DNA from: Argentina anserina
Taxonomy: Eukaryota; Streptophyta; Magnoliopsida; Rosales; Rosaceae
Direction of reading: 5' to 3'
NCBI RefSeq assembly: GCF_933775445.1
Contig: NW_026089400.1
Coordinates: 186,001 to 250,000, forward strand
Length of the DNA: 64,000 bases
Positions 15,501 to 30,000 of this stretch are shown piece after piece; the first letter of the stretch is position 1, and every line of letters starts with the position of its first letter. The notes below the pieces were generated by a model. That model searched no databases. It was given only the letters and a program-made list of their open reading frames with translations, and was not told the DNA's origin. A program made the position numbers and the translations under genes.

Positions 15501-18500
15501 AAAGATACACAATTGGAATAATAAAGATACGCAAACGATGTAAAGATACTCAGTTTGAAAGAAACACACTCCCACACTTGCAAAATTCTCAAATTCAATA
15601 GAAACTCGCATCAGAAGCCTTACAGAAAGATACTCAAACGAGAAACGAAAAGATATACAATTGGAATAGTAAAGATACGCAAACGATGTAAAGATACTCA
15701 ATTGGAATAGTAAAGATACGCAAACGATGTAAAGATACTCAGTTTGAAAGAAACACACTCCCACACTTGCAAAATTCTCAAATTCAATAGAAACTCGCAT
15801 CAGAAGCCTTACAGAAAGATACTCAAACGAGAAATGAAAAGATACACAATTGGAATAGTAAAGATAGGCACACGATCTAAAGATACAGAATTGGAATAGT
15901 AAAGATACGCAAACGATGTAAAGATACACAATTGGAATAGTAAAGATACGCAAACGATGTAAAGATACTCAGTTTGAAAGAAACACACTCCCACACTTGC
16001 AAAACTCTCTAATACAATAGAAACTCGCATCAGAAGCCTTACAGAAAGATACTCAAACGAGAAATGAAAAGATACACAATTGGAATAGTAAAGATACCAA
16101 AACGATGTAAAGATACACAATTGGAATAGTAAAGATACGCAAACGATGTAAAGATACACAATTGGAATAGTAAAGATACGCAAACAATTTTAAGATACTC
16201 AGTTTGAAAGAAACACACTCCCACACTTGCAAAACTCTCAAATACAATAGAAACTCGCATCAGAAGCCTTACATAAAGATACTCAAACGAGAAATGAAAA
16301 GATACACAATTGTAATAGTAAATATACGCAAACGATGTAAAGATACACAATTGGAATAGTAAAGATACGCAAACAATTTTAAGATACTCAGTTTGAAAGA
16401 AACACACTCCCACACTTGCAAAACTCTCAAATACAATAGAAACTCGCATCAGAAGCCTTACAGAAAGATACTCAAACGAGAAATGAAAAGATACACAATT
16501 GGAATAGTAAAGATACCCAAACGATGTAAAGATACACAATTGGAATAGTAAAGATACGCAAACGATGTAAAGATACTCAGTTTGAAAGAAACACACTCCC
16601 ACACTTGCAAAACTCTCAAATACAATAGAAACTCGCATCAGAAGCCTTACATAAAGATACTTAAACGAGAAATGAAAAGATACACAATTGGAATAGTAAA
16701 GATAGGCACACGATCTAAAGATACAGAATTGGAATAGTAAAGATACGCAAACGATGTAAAGATACACAATTGGAATAGTAAAGATACGCAAACGATGTAA
16801 AGATACTCAGTTTGAAAGAAACACACTCCCACACTTGCAAAACTCTCAAATACAATAGAAACTCGCATCAGAAGCCTTACAGAAAGATACTCAAACGAGA
16901 AATGAAAAGATACACAATTGGAATAGTAAAGATACCAAAACGATGTAAAGATACACAATTGGAATAGTAAAGATACGCAAACGATGTAAAGATACACAAT
17001 TGGAATAGTAAAGATACGCAAACGATGTAAAGATACTCAGTTTGAAAGAAACACACTCCCACACTTGCAAAACTCTCAAATTCAATAGAAACTCGCATCA
17101 GAAAGCCTTACAGAAAGATACTCAAACGAGAAATGAAAAGATACACAATTGGAATAGTAAAGATACGCAAACGATGTAAAGATACACAATTGGAATAGTA
17201 AAGATACGCAAAAGATGTAAAGATACTCAGTTTGAAAGAAACACACTCCCACACTTGCAAAACTCTCAAATTCAATAGAAACTCGCATCAGAAAGCCTTA
17301 CAGAAAGATACTCAAATGAGAAATGAAAAGATACACAATTGGAATAGTAAAGATACGCAAACGATGTAAAGATACTCAATTGGAATAGTAAAGTTACGCA
17401 AACGATGTAAAGATACTCAGTTTGAAAGAAACACACTCTCACACTTGCAAAACTCTCAAATACAATAGAAACTCGCATCAGAAGCCTTACAGAAAGATAC
17501 TCAAACGAGAAACGAAAAGATACACAATTGGAATAGTAAAGATACGCAAACGAGAAATGAAAAGATACACAATTGGAATAGTAAAGATACGCAAACGATG
17601 TAAAGATACTCAGTTTGAAAGAAACACACTCCCACACTTGCAAAATTCTCAAATTCAATAGAAACTCGCATCAGAAGCCTTACAGAAAGATACTCAAACG
17701 AGAAACGAAAAGATATACAATTGGAATAGTAAAGATACGCAAACGATGTAAAGATACTCAATTGGAATAGTAAAGATACGCAAACGATGTAAAGATACTC
17801 AGTTTGAAAGAAACACACTCCCACACTTGCAAAACTCTCAAGTACAATAGAAACTCGCATCAGAAGCCTTACAGAAAGATACTCAAACGAGAAATGAAAA
17901 GATACACAATTGGAATAGTAAAGATACGCAAACGATGTAAAGATACTCAGTTTGAAAGAAACACACTCCCACACTTGCAAAACTCTCAAATTCAATAGAA
18001 ACTCGCATCAGAAGCCTTACAGAAAGATACTCAAACGAGAAATGAAAAGATACACAATTGGAATAGTAAAGATACGCAAACGAGAAATGAAAAGATACAC
18101 AATTGGAATAATAAAGATACGCAAACGATGTAAAGATACTCAGTTTGAAAGAAACACACTCCCACACTTGCAAAATTCTCAAATTCAATAGAAACTCGCA
18201 TCAGAAGCCTTACAGAAAGATACTCAAACGAGAAACGAAAAGATATACAATTGGAATAGTAAAGATACGCAAACGATGTAAAGATACTCAATTGGAATAG
18301 TAAAGATACGCAAACGATGTAAAGATACTCAGTTTGAAAGAAACACACTCCCACACTTGCAAAATTCTCAAATTCAATAGAAACTCGCATCAGAAGCCTT
18401 ACAGAAAGATACTCAAACGAGAAATGAAAAGATACACAATTGGAATAGTAAAGATAGGCACACGATCTAAAGATACAGAATTGGAATAGTAAAGATACGC

Positions 18501-21500
18501 AAACGATGTAAAGATACACAATTGGAATAGTAAAGATACGCAAACGATGTAAAGATACTCAGTTTGAAAGAAACACACTCCCACACTTGCAAAACTCTCA
18601 AATTCAATAGAAACTCGCATCAGAAAGCCTTACAGAAAGATACTCAAACGAGAAATGAAAAGATACACAATTGGAATAGTAAAGATACGCAAACGATGTA
18701 AAGATACCCAGTTTGAAAGAAACACACTCCCACAATTGCAAAACTCTCAAATACAATAGAAACTCGCATCAGAAGCCTTACAGAAAGATACTCAAACGAG
18801 AAATGAAATGATACACAATTGGAATAGTAAAGATACGCAAACGATATAAAGATAGTTTGAAAGAAACACACTCGTACACTTACAAAACTCTCAAATTCAA
18901 TAGAAACTCGCATCAGAAAGCGTTACAGAAAGATACTCGAACGAGAAATGAAAAGATACACAATTGGAATAGTAAAGATACGCAAACGATGTAAAGATAC
19001 TAAGTTTGAAAGAAACACACTCTCACACTTGCAAAACTCTCAAATACAATAGAAACTCGCATCAGAAGCCTTACAGAAAGATACTCAAACGAGAAATGAA
19101 AAGATACACAATTGGAATAGTAAAGATACCAAAACGATGTAAAGATACACAATTGGAATAGTAAAGATACGCAAACGATGTAAAGATACACAATTGGAAT
19201 AGTAAAGATACGCAAACGATGTAAAGATACTCAGTTTGAAAGAAACACACTCCCACACTTGCAAAACTCTCAAATTCAATAGAAACTCGCATCAGAAAGC
19301 CTTACAGAAAGATACTCAAACGAGAAATGAAAAGATACACAATTGGAATAGTAAAGATACGCAAACGATGTAAAGATACACAATTGGAATAGTAAAGATA
19401 CGCAAACGATGTAAAGATACTCAGTTTGAAAGAAACACACTCCCACACTTGCAAAACTCTCAAATTCAATAGAAACTCGCATCAGAAAGCCTTACAGAAA
19501 GATACTCAAATGAGAAATGAAAAGATACACAATTGGAATAGTAAAGATACGCAAACGATGTAAAGATACTCAATTGGAATAGTAAAGATACGCAAACGAT
19601 GTAAAGATACTCAGTTTGAAAGAAACACACTCTCACACTTGCAAAACTCTCAAATACAATAGAAACTCGCATTAGAAGTCTTACAAAAAGATACTCAAAC
19701 GAGAAATGAAAAGATACACAATTGGAATAGTAAAGATACGGAAACGATGTAAAGATACTCAGTTTGAAAGAAACACACTCCCACACTTGCAAAACTCTCA
19801 AATACAATAGAAACTCGCATCAGAAGCCTTACAGAAAGATACTCAAACAAGAAATGAAAAGATACACAATTGGAATAGTAAAGATACCCAAACGATGTAA
19901 AGATACACAATTGGAATAGTAAAGATACGCAAACGATGTAAAGATACTCAGTTTGAAAGAAACACACTCCCACACTTGCAAAACTCTCAAATACAATAGA
20001 AACTCGCATCAGAAGCCTTACATAAAGATACTTAAACGAGAAATGAAAAGATACACAATTGGAATAGTAAAGATAGGCACACGATCTAAAGATACAGAAT
20101 TGGAATAGTAAAGATACGCAAACGATGTAAAGATACACAATTGGAATAGTAAAGATACGCAAACGATGTAAAGATACTCAGTTTGAAAGAAACACACTCC
20201 CACACTTGCAAAACTCTCTAATACAATAGAAACTCGTATCAGAAGCCTTACAGAAAGATACTCAAACGAGAAATGAAAAGATACACAATTGGAATAGTAA
20301 AGATACCAAAACGATGTAAAGATACACAATTGGAATAGTAAAGATACGCAAACGATGTAAAGATACACAATTGGAATAGTAAAGATACGCAAACGATGTA
20401 AAGATACTCAGTTTGAAAGAAACACACTCCCACACTTGCAAAACTCTCAAATTCAATAGAAACTCGCATCAGAAAGCCTTACAGAAAGATACTCAAACGA
20501 GAAATGAAAAGATACACAATTGGAATAGTAAAGATACGCAAACGATGTAAAGATACACAATTGGAATAGTAAAGATACGCAAAAGATGTAAAGATACTCA
20601 GTTTGAAAGAAACACACTCCCACACTTGCAAAACTCTCAAATTCAATAGAAACTCGCATCAGAAAGCCTTACAGAAAGATACTCAAATGAGAAATGAAAA
20701 GATACACAATTGGAATAGTAAAGATACGCAAACGATGTAAAGATACTCAATTGGAATAGTAAAGATACGCAAACGATGTAAAGATACTCAGTTTGAAAGA
20801 AACACACTCTCACACTTGCAAAACTCTCAAATACAATAGAAACTCGCATCAGAAGCCTTACAGAAAGATACTCAAACGAGAAACGAAAAGATACACAATT
20901 GGAATAGTAAAGATACGCAAACGAGAAATGAAAAGATACACAATTGGAATAGTAAAGATACGCAAACGATGTAAAGATACTCAGTTTGAAAGAAACACAC
21001 TCCCACACTTGCAAAATTCTCAAATTCAATAGAAACTCGCATCAGAAGCCTTACAGAAAGATACTCAAACGAGAAACGAAAAGATATACAATTGGAATAG
21101 TAAAGATACGCAAACGATGTAAAGATACTCAATTGGAATAGTAAAGATACGCAAACGATGTAAAGATACTCAGTTTGAAAGAAACACACTCCCACACTTG
21201 CAAAACTCTCAAGTACAATAGAAACTCGCATCAGAAGCCTTACAGAAAGATACTCAAACGAGAAATGAAAAGATACACAATTGGAATAGTAAAGATACGC
21301 AAACGATGTAAAGATACTCAGTTTGAAAGAAACACACTCCCACACTTGCAAAACTCTCAAATTCAATAGAAACTCGCATCAGAAGCCTTACAGAAAGATA
21401 CTCAAACGAGAAACGAAAAGATACACAATTGGAATAGTAAAGATACGCAAACGAGAAATGAAAAGATACACAATTGGAATAATAAAGATACGCAAACGAT

Positions 21501-24500
21501 GTAAAGATACTCAGTTTGAAAGAAACACACTCCCACACTTGCAAAATTCTCAAATTCAATAGAAACTCGAATCAGAAGCCTTACAGAAAGATACTCAAAC
21601 GAGAAACGAAAAGATATACAATTGGAATAGTAAAGATACGCAAACGATGTAAAGATACTCAATTGGAATAGTAAAGATACGCAAACGATGTAAAGATACT
21701 CAGTTTGAAAGAAACACACTCCCACACTTGCAAAATTCTCAAATTCAATAGAAACTCGCATCAGAAGCCTTACAGAAAGATACTCAAACGAGAAATGAAA
21801 AGATACACAATTGGAATAGTAAAGATAGGCACACGATCTAAAGATACAGAATTGGAATAGTAAAGATACGCAAACGATGTAAAGATACACAATTGGAATA
21901 GTAAAGATACGCAAACGATGTAAAGATACTCAGTTTGAAAGAAACACACTCCCACACTTGCAAAACTCTCTAATACAATAGAAACTCGCATCAGAAGCCT
22001 TACAGAAAGATACTCAAACGAGAAATGAAAAGATACACAATTGGAATAGTAAAGATACCAAAACGATGTAAAGATACACAATTGGAATAGTAAAGATACG
22101 CAAACGATGTAAAGATACACAATTGGAATAGTAAAGATACGCAAACAATTTTAAGATACTCAGTTTGAAAGAAACACACTCCCACACTTGCAAAACTCTC
22201 AAATACAATAGAAACTCGCATCAGAAGCCTTACATAAAGATACTCAAACGAGAAATGAAAAGATACACAATTGTAATAGTAAATATACGCAAACGATGTA
22301 AAGATACACAATTGGAATAGTAAAGATACGCAAACAATTTTAAGATACTCAGTTTGAAAGAAACACACTCCCACACTTGCAAAACTCTCAAATACAATAG
22401 AAACTCGCATCAGAAGCCTTACAGAAAGATACTCAAACGAGAAATGAAAAGATACACAATTGGAATAGTAAAGATACCCAAACGATGTAAAGATACACAA
22501 TTGGAATAGTAAAGATACGCAAACGATGTAAAGATACTCAGTTTGAAAGAAACACACTCCCACACTTGCAAAACTCTCAAATACAATAGAAACTCGCATC
22601 AGAAGCCTTACATAAAGATACTTAAACGAGAAATGAAAAGATACACAATTGGAATAGTAAAGATAGGCACACGATCTAAAGATACAGAATTGGAATAGTA
22701 AAGATACGCAAACGATGTAAAGATACACAATTGGAATAGTAAAGATACGCAAACGATGTAAAGATACTCAGTTTGAAAGAAACACACTCCCACACTTGCA
22801 AAACTCTCTAATACAATAGAAACTCGCATCAGAAGCCTTACAGAAAGATACTCAAACGAGAAATGAAAAGATACACAATTGGAATAGTAAAGATACCAAA
22901 ACGATGTAAAGATACACAATTGGAATAGTAAAGATACGCAAACGATGTAAAGATACACAATTGGAATAGTAAAGATACGCAAACGATGTAAAGATACTCA
23001 GTTTGAAAGAAACACACTCCCACACTTGCAAAACTCTCAAATTCAATAGAAACTCGCATCAGAAAGCCTTACAGAAAGATACTCAAACGAGAAATGAAAA
23101 GATACACAATTGGAATAGTAAAGATACGCAAACGATGTAAAGATACACAATTGGAATAGTAAAGATACGCAAAAGATGTAAAGATACTCAGTTTGAAAGA
23201 AACACACTCCCACACTTGCAAAACTCTCAAATTCAATAGAAACTCGCATCAGAAAGCCTTACAGAAAGATACTCAAATGAGAAATGAAAAGATACACAAT
23301 TGGAATAGTAAAGATACGCAAACGATGTAAAGATACTCAATTGGAATAGTAAAGATACGCAAACGATGTAAAGATACTCAGTTTGAAAGAAACACACTCT
23401 CACACTTGCAAAACTCTCAAATACAATAGAAACTCGCATCAGAAGCCTTACAGAAAGATACTCAAACGAGAAACGAAAAGATACACAATTGGAATAGTAA
23501 AGATACGCAAACGAGAAATGAAAAGATACACAATTGGAATAGTAAAGATACGCAAACGATGTAAAGATACTCAGTTTGAAAGAAACACACTCCCACACTT
23601 GCAAAATTCTCAAATTCAATAGAAACTCGCATCAGAAGCCTTACAGAAAGATACTCAAACGAGAAACGAAAAGATATACAATTGGAATAGTAAAGATACG
23701 CAAACGATGTAAAGATACTCAATTGGAATAGTAAAGATACGCAAACGATGTAAAGATACTCAGTTTGAAAGAAACACACTCCCACACTTGCAAAACTCTC
23801 AAGTACAATAGAAACTCGCATCAGAAGCCTTACAGAAAGATACTCAAACGAGAAATGAAAAGATACACAATTGGAATAGTAAAGATACGCAAACGATGTA
23901 AAGATACTCAGTTTGAAAGAAACACACTCCCACACTTGCAAAACTCTCAAATTCAATAGAAACTCGCATCAGAAGCCTTACAGAAAGATACTCAAACGAG
24001 AAACGAAAAGATACACAATTGGAATAGTAAAGATACGCAAACGAGAAATGAAAAGATACACAATTGGAATAATAAAGATACGCAAACGATGTAAAGATAC
24101 TCAGTTTGAAAGAAACACACTCCCACACTTGCAAAACTCTCAAATTCAATAGAAACTCGCATCAGAAGCCTTACAGAAAGATACTCAAACGAGAAACGAA
24201 AAGATATACAATTGGAATAGTAAAGATACGCAAACGATGTAAAGATACTCAATTGGAATAGTAAAGATACGCAAACGATGTAAAGATACTCAGTTTGAAA
24301 GAAACACACTCCCACACTTGCAAAATTCTCAAATTCAATAGAAACTCGCATCAGAAGCCTTACAGAAAGATACTCAAACGAGAAATGAAAAGATACACAA
24401 TTGGAATAGTAAAGATAGGCACACGATCTAAAGATACAGAATTGGAATAGTAAAGATACGCAAACGATGTAAAGATACACAATTGGAATAGTAAAGATAC

Positions 24501-24560
24501 GCAAACGATGTAAAGATACTCAGTTTGAAAGAAACACACTCCCACACTTGCAAAACTCTC
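12530..24560. repeat. 5961-bp higher-order repeat, two tandem copies
   Basis: Nearly every position from ~12530 to 18599 has its match 5961 bp later; CGTACACTTA, for example, lies at 12912 and 18873. Homology fades left of ~12540 and stops at 18600/24561, where CTCAAATTC meets CTCTAATAC. I noticed about nine differences between the copies, for example at 14480, 17394, 20237 and 21570, so identity is about 99.8%. This indicates a recent duplication of a block of about thirty monomers. Confidence 0.9.
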
Positions 24561-27059
24561 TAATACAATAGAAACTCGCATCAGAAGCCTTACAGAAAGA
24601 TACTCAAACGAGAAATGAAAAGATACACAATTGGAATAGTAAAGATACCAAAACGATGTAAAGATACACAATTGGAATAGTAAAGATACGCAAACGATGT
24701 AAAGATACACAATTGGAATAGTAAAGATACGCAAACAATTTTAAGATACTCAGTTTGAAAGAAACACACTCCCACACTTGCAAAACTCTCAAATACAATA
24801 GAAACTCGCATCAGAAGCCTTACATAAAGATACTCAAACGAGAAATGAAAAGATACACAATTGGAATAGTAAAGATAGGCACACGATCTAAAGATACAGA
24901 ATTGGAATAGTAAAGATACGCAAACGATGTAAAGATACACAATTGGAATAGTAAAGATACGCAAACGATGTAAAGATACTCAGTTTGAAAGAAACACACT
25001 CCCACACTTGCAAAACTCTCAAATACAATAGAAACTCGCATCAGAAGCCTTACAGAAAGATACTCAAACGAGAAATGAAAAGATACACAATTGGAATAGT
25101 AAAGATACCAAAACGATGTAAAGATACACAATTGGAATAGTAAAGATACGCAAACGATGTAAAGATACACAATTGGAATAGTAAAGATACGCAAACGATG
25201 TAAAGATACTCAGTTTGAAAGAAACACACTCCCACACTTGCAAAACTCTCAAATTCAATAGAAACTCGCATCAGAAAGCCTTACAGAAAGATACTCAAAC
25301 GAGAAATGAAAAGATACACAATTGGAATAGTAAAGATACGCAAACGATGTAAAGATACACAATTGGAATAGTAAAGATACGCAAACGATGTAAAGATACT
25401 CAGTTTGAAAGAAACACACTCCCACACTTGCAAAACTCTCAAATTCAATAGAAACTCGCATCAGAAAGCCTTACAGAAAGATACTCAAACGAGAAATGAA
25501 AAGATACACAAATGTTAATAGTAAATATACGCAAACGATGTAAAGATACACAATTGGAATAGTAAAGATACGCAAACAATTTTAAGATACTCAGTTTGAA
25601 AGAAACACACTCCCACACTTGCAAAACTCTCAAATACAATAGAAACTCGCATCAGAAGCCTTACAGAAAGATACTCAAACGAGAAATGAAAAGATACACA
25701 ATTGGAATAGTAAAGATACCCAAACGATGTAAAGATACACAATTGGAATAGTAAAGATACGCAAACGATGTAAAGATACTCAGTTTGAAAGAAACACACT
25801 CCCACACTTGCAAAACTCTCAAATTCAATAGAAACTCGCATCAGAAGCCTTACAGAAAGATACTCAAACGAGAAACGAAAAGATACACAATTGGAATAGT
25901 AAAGATACGCAAACGAGAAATGAAAAGATACACAATTGGAATAGTAAAGATACGCAAACGATGTAAAGATACTCAGTTTGAAAGAAACACACTCCCACAC
26001 TTGCAAAACTCTCAAATTCAATAGAAACTCTCATCAGAAAGCCTTACAGAAAGATACTCAAACGAGAAATGAAAAGATACACAATTGGAATAGTAAAGAT
26101 ACGCAAACGATGTAAAGATACTCAGTTTGAAAGAAACACACTCCCACACTTGCAAAACTCTCAAATACAATAGAATCTCGCATCAGAAAGCCTTACAGAA
26201 AGATACTCAAACGAGAAATGAAAAGATACACAATTGGAATAGTAAAGATACGCAAACGATGTAAAGATACTCAGTTTGAAAGAAACACACTCCCACACTT
26301 GCAAAACTCTCAAATACAATAGAAACTCGCATCAGAAGCCTTACAGAAAGATACTTAAACGAGAACTGAAAAGATACACAATTGGAATAGTAAAGATACG
26401 CAAACGATGTAAAGATACACAGTTTGAAAGAAACACACTCCCACACTTGCAAAATTCTCAAATTCAATAGAAACTCGCATCAGAAAGCCTTACATAAAGA
26501 TACTCAAACGAGAAATAAAAAGATACACAATTGGAATAGTAAAGATACGCAAACGATGTAAAGATACTCAGTTTGAAAGAAACACACTCCCACACTTGCA
26601 AAACTCTCAAATTCAATAGAAACTCGCATCAGAAAGCCTTACAGAAAGATACTCAAACGAGAAATGAAAAGATACACAATGGGAATAGTAAAGATACGCA
26701 AACGATGTAAAGATACTCAGTTTGAAAGAAACACACTCCCACACTTGCAAAACTCTCAAATTCAATAGAAACTCTCATCAGAAAGCCTTACAGAAAGATA
26801 CTCAAACGAGAAATGAAAAGATACACAATTGGAATAGTAAAGATACGCAAACGATATAAAGATACACAGTTTGAAAGAAACACACTCCCACACTTGCAAA
26901 ACTCTCAAATACAATAGAAACTCTCATCAGAAAGCCTTACAGAAAGATACTCAAACGAGTAATGAAATGATACACAATTGGAATAGTAAAGATACGAAAA
27001 CGATGTAAAGATACTCAGTTTGAAAGAAACACACTCCCACACTTGCAAAACTCTCAAAT

Positions 27060-30000
27060 TCAATAGAAACTCGCATCAGAAAGCCTTACAGAAAGATACT
27101 CAAATGAGAAATGAAAAGATACACAATTGGAATAGTAAAGATACGCAAACGATGTAAAGATACTCAATTGGAATAGTAAAGATACGCAAACGATGTAAAG
27201 ATACTCAGTTTGAAAGAAACACACTCTCACACTTGCAAAACTCTCAAATACAATAGAAACTAGCATTAGAAGTCTTACAAAAAGATACTCAAACGAGAAA
27301 TGAAAAGATACACAATTGGAATAGTAAAGATACGGAAACGATGTAAAGATACTCAGTTTGAAAGAAACACACTCCCACACTTGCAAAACTCTCAAATACA
27401 ATAGAAACTCGCATCAGAAGCCTTACAGAAAGATACTCAAACAAGAAATGAAAAGATACACAATTGGAATAGTAAAGATACCCAAACGATGTAAAGATAC
27501 ACAATTGGAATAGTAAAGATACGCAAACGATGTAAAGATACTCAGTTTGAAAGAAACACACTCCCACACTTGCAAAACTCTCAAATTCAATAGAAACTCG
27601 CATCAGAAAGCCTTACAGAAAGATACTCAAACGAGAAATGAAAAGATACACAATTGGAATAGTAAAGATACGCAAACGATGTAAAGATACCCAGTTTGAA
27701 AGAAACACACTCCCACAATTGCAAAACTCTCAAATACAATAGAAACTCGCATCAGAAGCCTTACAGAAAGATACTCAAACGAGAAATGAAATGATACACA
27801 ATTGGAATAGTAAAGATACGCAAACGATATAAAGATAGTTTGAAAGAAACACACTCGTACACTTACAAAACTCTCAAATTCAATAGAAACTCGCATCAGA
27901 AAGCGTTACAGAAAGATACTCGAACGAGAAATGAAAAGATACACAATTGGAATAGTAAAGATACGCAAACGATGTAAAGATACTAAGTTTGAAAGAAACA
28001 CACTCTCACACTTGCAAAACTCTCAAATACAATAGAAACTCGCATCAGAAGCCTTACAGAAAGATACTCAAACGAGAAATGAAAAGATACACAATTGGAA
28101 TAGTAAAGATACGCAAACGATGTAAAGATACTCAGTTTGAAAGAAACACACTCCCACACTTGCAAAACTCTCAAATTCAATAGAAACTCGCATCAGAAGC
28201 CTTACAGAAAGATACTCAAACGAGAAACGAAAAGATACACAATTGGAATAGTAAAGATACGCAAACGAGAAATGAAAAGATACACAATTGGAATAGTAAA
28301 GATACGCAAACGATGTAAAGATACTCAGTTTGAAAGAAACACACTCCCACACTTGCAAAATTCTCAAATTCAATAGAAACTCGCATCAGAAGCCTTACAG
28401 AAAGATACTCAAACGAGAAACGAAAAGATATACAATTGGAATAGTAAAGATACGCAAACGATGTAAAGATACTCAATTGGAATAGTAAAGATACGCAAAC
28501 GATGTAAAGATACTCAGTTTGAAAGAAACACACTCCCACACTTGCAAAATTCTCAAATTCAATAGAAACTCGCATCAGAAGCCTTACAGAAAGATACTCA
28601 AACGAGAAATGAAAAGATACACAATTGGAATAGTAAAGATAGGCACACGATCTAAAGATACAGAATTGGAATAGTAAAGATACGCAAACGATGTAAAGAT
28701 ACACAATTGGAATAGTAAAGATACGCAAACGATGTAAAGATACTCAGTTTGAAAGAAACACACTCCCACACTTGCAAAACTCTCTAATACAATAGAAACT
28801 CGCATCAGAAACCTTACAGAAAGATACTCAAACGAGAAATGAAAAGATACACAATTGGAATAGTAAAGATACCAAAACGATGTAAAGATACACAATTGGA
28901 ATAGTAAAGATACGCAAACGATGTAAAGATACACAATTGGAATAGTAAAGATACGCAAACAATTTTAAGATACTCAGTTTGAAAGAAACACACTCCCACA
29001 CTTGCAAAACTCTCAAATACAATAGAAACTCGCATCAGAAGCCTTACATAAAGATACTCAAACGAGAAATGAAAAGATACACAATTGGAATAGTAAAGAT
29101 AGGCACACGATCTAAAGATACAGAATTGGAATAGTAAAGATACGCAAACGATGTAAAGATACACAATTGGAATAGTAAAGATACGCAAACGATGTAAAGA
29201 TACTCAGTTTGAAAGAAACACACTCCCACACTTGCAAAACTCTCTAATACAATAGAAACTCGCATCAGAAGCCTTACAGAAAGATACTCAAACGAGAAAT
29301 GAAAAGATACACAATTGGAATAGTAAAGATACCAAAACGATGTAAAGATACACAATTGGAATAGTAAAGATACGCAAACGATGTAAAGATACACAATTGG
29401 AATAGTAAAGATACGCAAACGATGTAAAGATACTCAGTTTGAAAGAAACACACTCCCACACTTGCAAAACTCTCAAATTCAATAGAAACTCGCATCAGAA
29501 AGCCTTACAGAAAGATACTCAAACGAGAAATGAAAAGATACACAATTGGAATAGTAAAGATACGCAAACGATGTAAAGATACACAATTGGAATAGTAAAG
29601 ATACGCAAACGATGTAAAGATACTCAGTTTGAAAGAAACACACTCCCACACTTGCAAAACTCTCAAATTCAATAGAAACTCGCATCAGAAAGCCTTACAG
29701 AAAGATACTCAAATGAGAAATGAAAAGATACACAATTGGAATAGTAAAGATACGCAAACGATGTAAAGATACTCAATTGGAATAGTAAAGATACGCAAAC
29801 GATGTAAAGATACTCAGTTTGAAAGAAACACACTCTCACACTTGCAAAACTCTCAAATACAATAGAAACTAGCATTAGAAGTCTTACAAAAAGATACTCA
29901 AACGAGAAATGAAAAGATACACAATTGGAATAGTAAAGATACGCAAACGATGTAAAGATACTCAGTTTGAAAGAAACACACTCCCACACTTGCAAAACTC

